Assembly: GCA_035299065.1 (NCBI GenBank)
Contig: DATGXI010000109.1
Location: forward strand, 1 to 18,291
Source: DASPJQ01 sp035299065
GTDB taxonomy: Bacteria; Bacteroidota; Bacteroidia; Flavobacteriales_D; UBA2798
Reading direction: 5' to 3'
Length of the DNA: 18,291 nucleotides
Part shown: one piece after another, positions 9,658 to 16,469 of the stretch
Position numbering within the stretch: position 1 is the first letter of the stretch
Layout of the letters: every line of letters starts with the position of its first letter
Notes under the pieces: generated by a model
Seen by the model: only the letters and a program-made list of their open reading frames with translations
What the model was told of the DNA's origin: nothing
The model's database searches: none
Program-made: the position numbers and the translations under genes

Positions 9658-10496
9658 CCCAACGCTGGTTTTAGAAATTGTAAACACGTCCAATTGTTTG
9701 ACAGGTATTTTGAAGCAAATTCCATACCTGCATTTTTACAGGCATTGATTAAATCAGGAGCATCGCTTTCAAAAAATCCGCTTAATAACAAAACACCCCC
9801 GGGTAACAGGTTTTTGCCATAGGTGGGTATTTGCTGCAACAATATGTTTTTGTTTATGTTAGCTAATATAACGGTATAGGGGCCTAAAGTTATTTTTTCG
9901 GCTCCACCTTTATCAACAAGTATTGAACTGCACCCGTTAAGGGCTACATTTTCAAGGGTGTTTTCATAGGCAAAATCTTCAATGTCTATGGCGTGTACCT
10001 GGCTTGCACCAAGTTTTTCAGCATAAATGGCTAAAATGCCTGTGCCACAACCCATGTCTAAAACCCGTTTGTTTTTCAATTCCAGCAAGCGCATGGCCTT
10101 GGCAACCAGCTGTGTAGTGTCATGGTGGCCCGTGCCAAAACTCATTTTTGGAACAATCACTATTTCGTGTTCAAATCCTGGTTTTGGTTCGTGAAAACTG
10201 GCCCTTATTCGCAGTATGTTCTCAATTTCTATGGGTTGGTAGGTGCTTTCCCATGCCGCATTCCAATTGGTTGTTGGTATAAGCTGCATTTCATAATTCA
10301 TGTTAATTTGTGATTTATAGCGTTCACAAATTTCGTTGAGTGATTCCTGGTTAAACAGGTCTTTTTGAACGTAGGCATTAAACGTATTTTCATTCTCGTC
10401 AAACGATTCAAAACCTATTTCACCCAACTCGTAGGCAAGTATATCGGCAGTTTCAGGTGAATTGTCAGTAGGGAAACTTAATTTGTAATAATCCAT
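9654..10496 (-). CDS. prmA: Ribosomal protein L11 methyltransferase PrmA
   Basis: PrmA is the cytoplasmic SAM-dependent enzyme that methylates ribosomal protein L11. The 280-residue product shows an N-terminal substrate-recognition domain (about 1-65), then NWNAAWESTYQPI at 77-89 and PKMSFGTGHHDTT at 116-128, a PrmA signature. The Rossmann SAM-binding loop DMGCGTGILAI is at 147-157 with the acidic ribose-binding residue D171, and LANINKN at 211-217 takes the place of the usual methyltransferase motif IV. Length and motif order match Bacteroidota PrmA. ATG is at 10496. The TGA stop overlaps the next gene's ATG as ATGA. It is the first gene of the leftward operon and is divergent from obgE. Confidence 0.96.
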   Translation of the reverse strand: MDYYKLSFPTDNSPETADILAYELGEIGFESFDENENTFNAYVQKDLFNQESLNEICERYKSQINMNYEMQLIPTTNWNAAWESTYQPIEIENILRIRASFHEPKPGFEHEIVIVPKMSFGTGHHDTTQLVAKAMRLLELKNKRVLDMGCGTGILAIYAEKLGASQVHAIDIEDFAYENTLENVALNGCSSILVDKGGAEKITLGPYTVILANINKNILLQQIPTYGKNLLPGGVLLLSGFFESDAPDLINACKNAGMEFASKYLSNNWTCLQFLKPALG

Positions 10497-10550
10497 TGTT
10501 AAAAATAAGGATTATTGGATTAGAAAAAGGTGAATTGCATTAACATTCTG

Positions 10551-10566
10551 GTTCGCTAAAGCGAAC
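10551..10566. repeat. 16-bp hairpin palindrome GTTCGCT-AA-AGCGAAC
   Basis: Perfect 7-bp arms GTTCGCT and AGCGAAC are separated by AA. It lies 55 bp upstream of the prmA start on the minus strand, in the prmA/obgE divergent region. It could be an operator for the prmA operon or the end of the adjacent palindromic element. It is too short, and lacks the T-tract, to be an intrinsic terminator. Confidence 0.5.
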
Positions 10567-10573
10567 ACTTTTC

Positions 10574-10664
10574 AGCCACGCATTTCACGGATTTTTCATA
10601 TTTAAGCAAATAGTTTAATTGAACGAATTTGATTTTACCCGTGGAATTCGTGAAATCCTTGGCT
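10574..10664. repeat. Imperfect inverted repeat of CACGNATTT type (91 bp)
   Basis: The left arm AGCCACGCATTTCACGGAT (10574-10592) and the reverse complement of the right arm (10646-10664), AGCCAAGGATTTCACGAAT, agree at 16 of 19 bases. Each arm has an internal 9-bp period: CACGCATTT, CACGGATTT on the left and CAAGGATTT, CACGAATTC, CACGGGTAA when the right is read inward. This resembles short non-coding palindromic elements scattered in Bacteroidota intergenic DNA. It carries no gene. Confidence 0.6.
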
Positions 10665-10707
10665 TATTTGCAACGAAGCGGCATTTTCTTCAACGAATCT
10701 GTGTCAA

Positions 10708-10743
10708 TTTGCGATGCATAAGTCAATTATTGATATAACTTTG
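10708..10743 (+). promoter_or_regulatory. Probable obgE promoter
   Basis: TAACTTTG at 10736-10743 matches the Bacteroidota -7 consensus TAnnTTTG exactly. A TTTG at 10708-10711 may be the -33 element, though the 24-bp gap is longer than the common spacing. Transcription would begin about 5-7 nt past the -7 element, leaving a leader of only a few bases before the ATG at 10756. This supports that start over the in-frame ATG at 10714. Confidence 0.6.
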
Positions 10744-10755
10744 CACCCAATAATT

Positions 10756-11745
10756 ATGGCCGAAAATTTTGTTGATTACGTGAAGATTTGTTGCCGCTCG
10801 GGTAAGGGTGGAGCCGGATCAGTGCATTTTCATCGCAGTAAGCTCACCGCAAAAGGTGGCCCTGATGGTGGTGATGGAGGAAATGGTGGGAGCATTATTT
10901 TGCGTGGAAGCGTAAATCAATGGACACTTTTGCATTTAAAATACCGGAAGCATGTTATTGCCGAGGAGGGCAGGAATGGGCTTGGTGAAAATAAAACCGG
11001 GGCCGATGGTGAAAACATTTACCTGGAGGTTCCACTTGGTACAGTAGCCCGTGACTTTGAAACCGGTAAAATCATGTTTGAAATCACCAAAGACGGTGAA
11101 GAAAAAGTATTGGTTCGCGGTGGAAGGGGCGGCAAAGGAAATGCACATTTCAGGAACAGTACCCAACAGGCACCGCGTTATGCGCAACCAGGTGGTGATG
11201 GAAGAGAGGAGTGGAAGGTACTTGAACTAAAAGTATTGGCCGATGTTGGTTTGGTTGGATTTCCCAATGCTGGAAAATCAACCTTGCTAAGCGTAGTTTC
11301 AGCTGCAAAACCCGAAATTGCCAATTACCCGTTTACCACGTTGGTACCCAATTTAGGAATAGTCAATTTCCGAGGGTATCGTTCATTTGTGATGGCCGAC
11401 ATTCCGGGCATAATTGAAGGCGCTTCAGAGGGAAAAGGACTCGGAACACGGTTCTTAAAACACATTGAACGCAACAGTATTTTGTTGTTCATGATACCGG
11501 CCGAAACACTTGATATTAAAAAAGAATACAATATCCTGGTAAACGAACTTAAAAAATTCAACCCTGACCTGTTGACCAAAAAACAGGTAATTGCCATTAG
11601 TAAAAGCGATTTGGCTGATGACGAATTAAGGGCTGAAATGAAAAAGCAACTGCCAAAAAAAATTCCACATATTTTTATTTCAGCACACACCAATCAAAAC
11701 ATTGATGAGCTAAAGGACATGCTTTGGAAAACCCTTAATGATTAG
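10756..11745 (+). CDS. obgE: Obg-family GTPase (ribosome assembly)
   Basis: Obg/CgtA is an essential GTPase acting in large-subunit assembly and stress signalling. The 329-residue product starts MAENFVDYVKI. The frame extends to an ATG at 10714, but those 14 codons precede the -7 promoter element and match nothing in the family. Residues about 1-158 form the Gly-rich Obg fold (GKGGAGSVHFHR; GGPDGGDGGNGG; GGRGGKGNAHF). The G domain has G1 GFPNAGKST at 168-176, G2 in YPFTTLVPNLG, G3 DIPG at 215, G4 SKSD at 282-285 (Ser replaces the usual Asn of NKxD) and G5 SAHT. It lacks the C-terminal OCT extension found in some phyla. The gene is followed after 2 nt by a PAP2 gene. Confidence 0.96.
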   Translation: MAENFVDYVKICCRSGKGGAGSVHFHRSKLTAKGGPDGGDGGNGGSIILRGSVNQWTLLHLKYRKHVIAEEGRNGLGENKTGADGENIYLEVPLGTVARDFETGKIMFEITKDGEEKVLVRGGRGGKGNAHFRNSTQQAPRYAQPGGDGREEWKVLELKVLADVGLVGFPNAGKSTLLSVVSAAKPEIANYPFTTLVPNLGIVNFRGYRSFVMADIPGIIEGASEGKGLGTRFLKHIERNSILLFMIPAETLDIKKEYNILVNELKKFNPDLLTKKQVIAISKSDLADDELRAEMKKQLPKKIPHIFISAHTNQNIDELKDMLWKTLND

Positions 11746-11747
11746 AG

Positions 11748-12302
11748 GTGGAAAACCTTGAGAAGTGGGATATTGATTTGTTTTTTGCCCTAAATTCAAG
11801 GCACAACGTTTTTTTTGATCATGTTTTTTATTACCTCAGCCATGGGTTAACGTGGATTCCCGTATATATCCTGTTGGTTTACGTATTGATAAAATTTTAC
11901 GGGTTAAAAACTGCGTTAATGCAAGTGGCGTTAGTGGGTGTTATGGTAGGCCTTGCCGATTTGGTTTCGGTATATGCATTCAAAAACACGGTTTGCCGTT
12001 ACAGGCCCTGTCACAATGTAACCTATGGTCAGTTGGTGCATATTGTGTTTGAACACAAAGGCGGTATGTTTGGTTTTGTGTCATCACATGCTGTTAATTT
12101 CATGACCTGGACCGTACTTGTTTTTTGGTTTTTAAGGCAAAAAACGCGTTCAAAATGGTTGTGGGCCATGTTTTTAATTCCCTTGATTGTAGGCTATACA
12201 CGCATTTATCTGGGTGTGCATTACCCCGGTGACGTGGCAGCAGGTTTTGCCGTTGGCGGAGTGATGGGGTTGTTGGGGATTTTGATTTGGAAAAGGTTAT
12301 AG
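11748..12302 (+). CDS. PAP2-family membrane phosphatase
   Basis: This is a 184-residue integral membrane protein of the type 2 phosphatidic acid phosphatase family; members dephosphorylate phosphatidic acid, undecaprenyl pyrophosphate or lipid A. All three active-site motifs are visible: KNTVCRYRP (KxxxxxxRP) at 79-87, SSH at 112-114 with the catalytic His114 (the usual PSGH is here VSSH), and TRIYLGVHYPGD with R152, H158 and D162. Hydrophobic segments lie near 35-50, 56-76, 119-130, 138-150 and 163-180. The start is GTG, 2 nt after the obgE stop, so the two are co-transcribed. The substrate cannot be read from sequence; undecaprenyl pyrophosphate recycling is plausible. Confidence 0.92.
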   Translation: MENLEKWDIDLFFALNSRHNVFFDHVFYYLSHGLTWIPVYILLVYVLIKFYGLKTALMQVALVGVMVGLADLVSVYAFKNTVCRYRPCHNVTYGQLVHIVFEHKGGMFGFVSSHAVNFMTWTVLVFWFLRQKTRSKWLWAMFLIPLIVGYTRIYLGVHYPGDVAAGFAVGGVMGLLGILIWKRL

Positions 12303-12381
12303 GGAAATTAACCAATGAGGCAATGAATTCAGTTGAAAATAAACATGAAATAAATTAATCAGTGGCCAGGTCTTTCCGTGA

Positions 12382-13620
12382 TTAAAACCTCAAAAATTTA
12401 CACCCAATCCACCCCTCATTATTCTTAATTGTAAGCAAATATTGTCCCTTTTGAAGGTCGGCATTGGTTAAAGTCACGTAATTGTCACCGCTATTCAAAT
12501 TCAATTGCTGCGAAACTACTTTCTTACCGCTCATGTCGGTTACCTCAAGCGTTGTTTGCATGAATTTGGTGCTGTTTACAATGAACCGCGACTCGCTCAT
12601 GGCATTTCCATCGTTTATCCAAACCACATTTGCAGCGGTTAAATTGTGTGCGTATTCACTTACATTAATATCAACAGCAATGGCCACGTCAAAATAAATG
12701 GGCAAATGGTCGCTCATGTCATACAAGGCGTTAGCAACGCTTGCAGGAACTGCACTGTTTGTTGGTGAATCGGTAACCGCCAGGTTAAAATGGTTGGCAT
12801 CCTGGCCAACGGTTGTGTACGAATCATAAACGTAGCGTACTTTATCGGTACCGTCCATTACGTTGGCATTGGTAAAAAGAAAATCAAAACGATCGTCCAT
12901 ACCACCTGTTGAGCCTCCGTCAGGTTCATTGTTCACACGTGTACTTTGGGTATGTACATCTTTAAATGACGAGTTGTTGTTCCAGTTACCAATGCGGTTA
13001 ATGGGATCATACAATTGGTGTGAGCAGTTCGTGGAAGTTAGCCAGTTAAAACCGGTTTCGGTACTGCTTCCGTAAAAATTAAAATCGCCACCCACAATTA
13101 TGTTTTGATTATTATCCATACCGGCCATGTACGTACACAAATCCTGGCACTCGGCCAGGCGTTCGGCTTCAAATCCTGAACTGGCTTTTAAATGACATGA
13201 AAAAATGTCCATCCAGGCTGTATCTGTTGGGCTAATTAAAAAGTACATGCGGTAGCGTGTAATATTGCGCAGGGCTGTGGTAATTTGGTATTGCGCTTTA
13301 AATTTTACTTTTCCCGTATTGTAATAAATCATATTATCTGTATCAGGCCCATCAATAAAGGTTGATCGTGAGAAGGTGCCAAGTCCGGCCATGTTGAACG
13401 CATTGTCCAATAATAATTCGGCACCACTTGCGTCAACCATTTCACTGCAAACCACTATATCGGGCTTTACATGCATAAGAATTTCCTTCATGTCATTGTA
13501 CCGGGTAGGGTAGTGTGACGATGAATAATTCAGTACGTTGTATGACATGATGCGCAGGGTATCCTGCGTATGTGCGGTATACGTTACAAAAAACGAAGCA
13601 AGGAAAAATAGCTTTCTCAT
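12382..13620 (-). CDS. Secreted endonuclease/exonuclease/phosphatase-fold protein with T9SS type A sorting domain
   Basis: This 412-residue protein has a signal peptide (MRKLFFLASFFVTYTAHTQ), a DNase I-like EEP domain at about 20-315 and a C-terminal sorting domain at about 335-412. EEP motifs: MSYNVLN with N28, CSEMV with metal-binding E60, SCHLKA, GGDFNFYG with D179 and N181, DRFDFLF, and SDHLP with D304 and catalytic H305. The tail (EVTDMSGKKVVSQQLNL, GQYLLTIKN, ending GCKFLRF) is a typical type A T9SS signal, so the protein should be secreted or attached to the cell surface. The target could be DNA, a nucleotide or a phosphoester. The frame is open to 13638, but ATG at 13620 begins the signal peptide and lies 5 nt after a -7 promoter element. 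It converges with the PAP2 gene across 79 bp in which I see no terminator. Confidence 0.93.
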   Translation of the reverse strand: MRKLFFLASFFVTYTAHTQDTLRIMSYNVLNYSSSHYPTRYNDMKEILMHVKPDIVVCSEMVDASGAELLLDNAFNMAGLGTFSRSTFIDGPDTDNMIYYNTGKVKFKAQYQITTALRNITRYRMYFLISPTDTAWMDIFSCHLKASSGFEAERLAECQDLCTYMAGMDNNQNIIVGGDFNFYGSSTETGFNWLTSTNCSHQLYDPINRIGNWNNNSSFKDVHTQSTRVNNEPDGGSTGGMDDRFDFLFTNANVMDGTDKVRYVYDSYTTVGQDANHFNLAVTDSPTNSAVPASVANALYDMSDHLPIYFDVAIAVDINVSEYAHNLTAANVVWINDGNAMSESRFIVNSTKFMQTTLEVTDMSGKKVVSQQLNLNSGDNYVTLTNADLQKGQYLLTIKNNEGWIGCKFLRF

Positions 13621-13625
13621 CAGCG

Positions 13626-13633
13626 CAAATTTA
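13626..13633 (-). promoter_or_regulatory. -7 promoter element of the EEP gene
   Basis: On the minus strand TAAATTTG (13633 to 13626) matches TAnnTTTG. Only 5 nt separate it from the ATG at 13620, so the transcript would be leaderless or nearly so. No clear -33 TTG is visible at the right distance. Confidence 0.5.
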
Positions 13634-13717
13634 ACCAAAAAGGCAGGGAATTGTGAATTTTAACGTTAAACTTATGAGAAGGTTTATATTGTAAAAGGTT
13701 TTGATTTTCAGACAATA

Positions 13718-14012
13718 GCGCGCAGATTTCGCAAATCTCGCAGATTTAAAAGGCCACATTTTTATGCGTTAAACCATTTCCGCTTTTTCCCTGGACTGGC
13801 ATTTATCTGCGGAATTTGCGAGATCTGCGCGCCCTTGTTAATTAGAGATTTTTCTGCTTTAAACCACTTCCGGTTTTTCTTTAGACTGGTATTTATCTGC
13901 GGAATTTGCGAGATTTGCGCGCCCTTGTTAATTAGAGATTTTTCTGCTTTAAACCACTTCCGGTTTTTCTTTGGACTTGTATTTACCTGCGGAATTTGCG
14001 AGATCTGCGCGC
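13718..14012. repeat. Inverted repeat bounding the 90-bp array (CGCAGATTT type)
   Basis: The left arm at 13718-13748 is three 9-bp repeats, CGCAGATTT, CGCAAATCT, CGCAGATTT, preceded by GCG. Its inverted copies are the core of each 90-bp unit at 13802-13832, 13892-13922 and 13982-14012, where the reverse complement reads CGCAGATCT, CGCAAATTC, CGCAGATAA with only a few mismatches. The left arm can thus pair with any of three right arms. The layout resembles an intergenic palindromic element with its right side amplified. Between the arms, 13751-13801 shows nothing else. Confidence 0.7.
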
Positions 14013-14040
14013 CCTTATTAATCAAAGATTTTTCTGCTTC
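13771..14040. repeat. Three tandem 90-bp repeat units
   Basis: The units are 13771-13860, 13861-13950 and 13951-14040, each exactly 90 bp. They begin AAACCAxTTCCG and end GATTTTTCTGCTT plus T or C. Units 2 and 3 differ at only a few positions, and unit 1 is slightly more diverged. Unit 3 runs into the 3' end of the YdeI-like gene: bases 14022-14040 are its last codons, so the unit appears to be that gene end plus about 71 bp of downstream palindrome. Because 90 is divisible by 3, both strands stay open through the array, which explains apparent ORFs of 87 and 73 codons there. Confidence 0.9.
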
Positions 14041-14492
14041 TCCAGCATCTCAATAGTCTTTACAATCCTGTTCATGCGTGTTTCTTCTTTCCTGGCTTCT
14101 GTAATATAACCAATGTATTCTTTTTTATGAGAGGGTGGCATTGCATCAAAATTTGCTTTGGCGGTTTTATTCGCGTTTAATGCTTTTTCAAGTTCTGCTG
14201 GGATTTTCAATGCCGTTGGTTTTGTATTTATTACAATACTTAATTCAAATAAATCGCCTTCTTCAATCCCAAATACATCGCGTATTTTTTTGTTCAGGAT
14301 GATAAAATGTTTACCATTTCCGTGCGGCATGAGGCTGGCATCAACCGTTTTTTTATTGGCCGTGGCTTTTACCTTAATGGCCCCTTTTTTGCCAAAGGCT
14401 TTTTCGCAGTTAAACGGAATATCGGCATAGGTCCAGGTGCCTGTTCCTGTAAAGCGTTTTACTTTTGTTTTAAAAGGTTTGTTAACTGGCAT
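14022..14492 (-). CDS. DUF1905 / YdeI (OmdA)-like protein
   Basis: This 156-residue protein starts MPVNKPFKTK. Residues about 1-90 match the DUF1905 beta-barrel-like domain (TGTGTWTYADIP; MPHGNGKHFIILNKKIR; GDLFELSI). Residues about 95-152 match the YdeI/OmdA-type helical domain (LEKALNANKTAKANF, PPSHKKEYIGYI, EARKEETRMNRIVKTIEML). Members are small cytoplasmic proteins; some are annotated as bacteriocin-protection proteins, but the biochemical role is unknown. The frame extends upstream to 14624 into the neighbouring gene. ATG at 14492 is preferred because the domain begins there and a promoter element lies just upstream. The last six codons and stop lie in the third 90-bp repeat unit, so the repeat array starts inside this gene. 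Confidence 0.85.
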   Translation of the reverse strand: MPVNKPFKTKVKRFTGTGTWTYADIPFNCEKAFGKKGAIKVKATANKKTVDASLMPHGNGKHFIILNKKIRDVFGIEEGDLFELSIVINTKPTALKIPAELEKALNANKTAKANFDAMPPSHKKEYIGYITEARKEETRMNRIVKTIEMLEKQKNL

Positions 14493-14510
14493 AAGATTGA
14501 ATTGTGCAGG

Positions 14511-14518
14511 CAAATTTA
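14511..14518 (-). promoter_or_regulatory. -7 promoter element of the DUF1905/YdeI-like gene
   Basis: TAAATTTG on the minus strand (14518 to 14511) matches the TAnnTTTG consensus, 18 nt before the ATG at 14492. No clear -33 element is seen. It indicates that this gene is transcribed separately from the upstream 246-residue gene. Confidence 0.5.
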
Positions 14519-14532
14519 AACATAAAACCTGC

Positions 14533-15273
14533 TTATGTCCATGTGACCTTGTAGCGCGTAATCGTATAAGGTTTTTTTGCTTTGTTGAGGAATTCAGGAT
14601 AGGAGAGCGGGTGATCAAACACATAGCGTTTTACCTGAGTAATACGGCCTTTTTTGTTCAATTTAATTTTCAGCACTTCAACGTCTTTCCCATTGGCATC
14701 ATAGGTGAATATTTTATTCTTTCTGTAGTCAATAAGCATAACATATTCGTATTTGTAGTAATCGGATGCTTTGCTTCTGCCTACCCCTGTTTTGGTTTGT
14801 TTTATGGGCACCCCGTTTTTATAGGTTAATTGAGTGTTGTGGAAGTAATCTTTTTTAGATACATATATGTTTTGGGAAGAATCATCTCCATACAGGTATT
14901 GATTTATATAATACGTGCCGGTATCCTTTATTGCGGAGTCTATACTTGTTCGTTTTTTTAAAATAAATATTGCGGTAGGTTTTGAGTTGACGTAGGCATC
15001 GTTAAAATTGAAAATTGTATCATTTTTTCGTATTGAGGAATCGCACCACGCTTCGTGTTCACCAAAATAATATTGACTCACATAAATAACCCTTTTAAAT
15101 TGTGTTTTTGAAGTTTTGTAAATCGTATACCTGTACCAGTTTTTGTCTTTGATTTCAAACGATTTAAAATTTTGATTTAATACAAGGCTATCAAGTAATA
15201 GCTCAATTCCATGCACCTGGGAAAAGGAGTTAAATGAAAAAAACAGGGCAATAATGAATAAATGTATTTTCAA
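14533..15273 (-). CDS. Exported protein of unknown function (246 aa)
   Basis: I do not recognise this protein. It begins with a clean signal peptide, MKIHLFIIALFFSFNSFSQ, cleaved near residue 19, and the rest is soluble, Lys/Tyr-rich and probably beta-rich. The middle region (YKNGVPIKQTKTGVGRSKA; KNKIFTYDANGKDVEVLKIK; KKGRITQVKRYVFDHP) recalls the short hairpin repeats of MORN-like or RHS-type periplasmic proteins, but not convincingly. The start codon is TTG at 15273; no ATG or GTG lies in frame near the signal peptide, which fixes this choice. It lies 48 bp downstream of the 151-residue gene on the same strand and may belong to that transcript. Confidence 0.75.
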   Translation of the reverse strand: MKIHLFIIALFFSFNSFSQVHGIELLLDSLVLNQNFKSFEIKDKNWYRYTIYKTSKTQFKRVIYVSQYYFGEHEAWCDSSIRKNDTIFNFNDAYVNSKPTAIFILKKRTSIDSAIKDTGTYYINQYLYGDDSSQNIYVSKKDYFHNTQLTYKNGVPIKQTKTGVGRSKASDYYKYEYVMLIDYRKNKIFTYDANGKDVEVLKIKLNKKGRITQVKRYVFDHPLSYPEFLNKAKKPYTITRYKVTWT

Positions 15274-15321
15274 TAACAGGTTAACGGAATAACTGGTTCA
15301 GGTTACATTTTTTGAATGAAA

Positions 15322-15777
15322 TTAAATAGTCCAGCCCATTTCTTCAAAAATGCTTTTTTTATCTTTTTCAGGATTAACAAGCGACATTACACCGGCATCG
15401 CAATACAATAAGAATTTGCCGTATGAAAGTGAAAGAAATTTTGCAACATCAATAACTAAATCGGGTGAGCTTCCCCGCTCAACCTGGAACATTGGAACCG
15501 GTGTATCTTCATCAGTATAGTTCGTAAAAATAAGGCACAACGCGTTTTCTTCATCAGTCCCGGCTGTTAATTCAAATCGGTTTTCAAGTACGCGAATTTC
15601 TTTAAGGGGCAAACCAAATTCAGCAATTGTTTTCCGAATGTCGGTAATGGTTGGCATTGTTGATGTACATGGTTTTGACAGGTCAATGCCGGTACCTTTA
15701 ATAAATTCACTGTTTTTCGGGTCATCCTTATCAATGAAAAACTGTACTTCCGAAATTAAATACGTGTGATTTGCCAT
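15322..15777 (-). CDS. Unknown acidic protein, third gene of ATPase cassette (151 aa)
   Basis: I do not recognise this 151-residue cytoplasmic protein. It has no signal peptide or membrane segment and is mildly acidic. Visible features are an N-terminal strand-like block (TYLISEVQFFID), a central FELTAGTDEENALCLIFTNY and a C-terminal hydrophobic stretch (LSLSYGKFLLYCDAGVMSL) ending EEMGWTI. The ATG overlaps the upstream gene's stop as TAATG, the arrangement of translationally coupled subunits, so it probably works with the 224-residue protein. Size, composition and pairing would also suit an immunity- or chaperone-like protein; that is speculation. Confidence 0.8.
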   Translation of the reverse strand: MANHTYLISEVQFFIDKDDPKNSEFIKGTGIDLSKPCTSTMPTITDIRKTIAEFGLPLKEIRVLENRFELTAGTDEENALCLIFTNYTDEDTPVPMFQVERGSSPDLVIDVAKFLSLSYGKFLLYCDAGVMSLVNPEKDKKSIFEEMGWTI

Positions 15778-16451
15778 TAGCCAATTTCACCAATTTGAAC
15801 CAGTTTACAACCAAAGGCTTGTTCCAGGTCATTTACAAATTCTTTGTTCTCCATCAATCCCTGGCCTTCGCAAAATTTTGGTAAATCTTTTCCAAAATCA
15901 ATGCGCAATGCACAACGCCAGAAACCATGAAAGGGTCCTTCAACCTTTTTTCCTTCATAAAATTCAACGTCTACTTCAGGGGGTGTTGTGTTGGGCTGGC
16001 AGGTATACGCATTGTCATGCATGAATAACACTTCATCGCAATCACAGTGGGCTTCCAGTTCAACACCATTATCTTTGGGAGGGCTAACTACGGTTATGTA
16101 GGTTGTTTCTCCGCTGGGGTGAATACGGTAATCAATGCCTGCAATAAATCCAATGCCTTGTATATAACGGTCAGCGTCCTGGATGTTTTTATGATAGCTG
16201 GGGCCCGCAACTTTACTTACGGCACTGCCTTCAATGCTGTCATATTCCAGGGCAATGCCGTGGTTAAATTCAAGGTTGTCAAGCTCACCCTCAATTTCTG
16301 AATTTTGGCCATTGGTCAAATCAAATATAGCGGGCTCACTTTCTTTTAGTCCCCATTTTTTTAGAACTGAATCAATTTTGACCAATATATCCTGAGCGGG
16401 TATTATGGTTGGATCAGCTGGAACAAAATAATGTCGGTATTCAACTCCCAT
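15777..16451 (-). CDS. Unknown protein, second gene of ATPase cassette (224 aa)
   Basis: I do not recognise this 224-residue cytoplasmic protein. It begins MGVEYRHYFVPADP and has no signal peptide or membrane helix. Six cysteines fall at 136, 138, 151, 180, 194 and 215; the C-x-C pair in AHCDCDE with His135 and the later C151 could bind a metal, but spacing fits no motif that I can name. The middle contains GFIAGIDYRIHPSGETTYITV and the C-terminal part HGFWRCALRIDFGKDLPKF. ATG is at 16451, 18 bp after the ATPase stop, and its own stop overlaps the next ATG as TAATG. This tight spacing argues for joint function of the three proteins. Confidence 0.82.
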   Translation of the reverse strand: MGVEYRHYFVPADPTIIPAQDILVKIDSVLKKWGLKESEPAIFDLTNGQNSEIEGELDNLEFNHGIALEYDSIEGSAVSKVAGPSYHKNIQDADRYIQGIGFIAGIDYRIHPSGETTYITVVSPPKDNGVELEAHCDCDEVLFMHDNAYTCQPNTTPPEVDVEFYEGKKVEGPFHGFWRCALRIDFGKDLPKFCEGQGLMENKEFVNDLEQAFGCKLVQIGEIG

Positions 16452-16469
16452 AAAAAATAAAATTAAGAA

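Noticed and set aside
10714..10755. N-terminal extension of Obg by 14 residues from an earlier ATG
   Set aside because: The -7 promoter element lies inside this stretch, so it would not be transcribed, and Obg proteins start at MAENFVDYVKI-like sequence.
12303..12381. Possible bidirectional terminator between the convergent PAP2 and EEP genes
   Set aside because: No GC-rich hairpin followed by a T-run could be found on either strand.
13762..14025. An 87-codon minus-strand frame coding three 30-residue repeats, beginning with TTG at the YdeI-like gene's stop
   Set aside because: It exists because a 90-bp DNA repeat without stops is tandemly copied; the opposite strand is equally open, the repeat is palindromic in part, and there is no independent start signal. 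Kept only as part of the repeat finding.
13718..14040. CRISPR-like array
   Set aside because: There are direct repeats of 90 bp but no short conserved repeat separated by unique spacers; the whole unit repeats, and no cas gene is near.
14493..14624. 44-residue N-terminal extension of the DUF1905/YdeI-like protein
   Set aside because: It overlaps the end of the neighbouring gene, does not resemble the family, and a promoter element lies inside it.
15275..15298. Inverted repeat AACAGGTTA / TAACTGGTT just upstream of the 246-residue gene
   Set aside because: Only 7 of 9 arm positions pair and there is no T-tract; too weak to call an operator or terminator.
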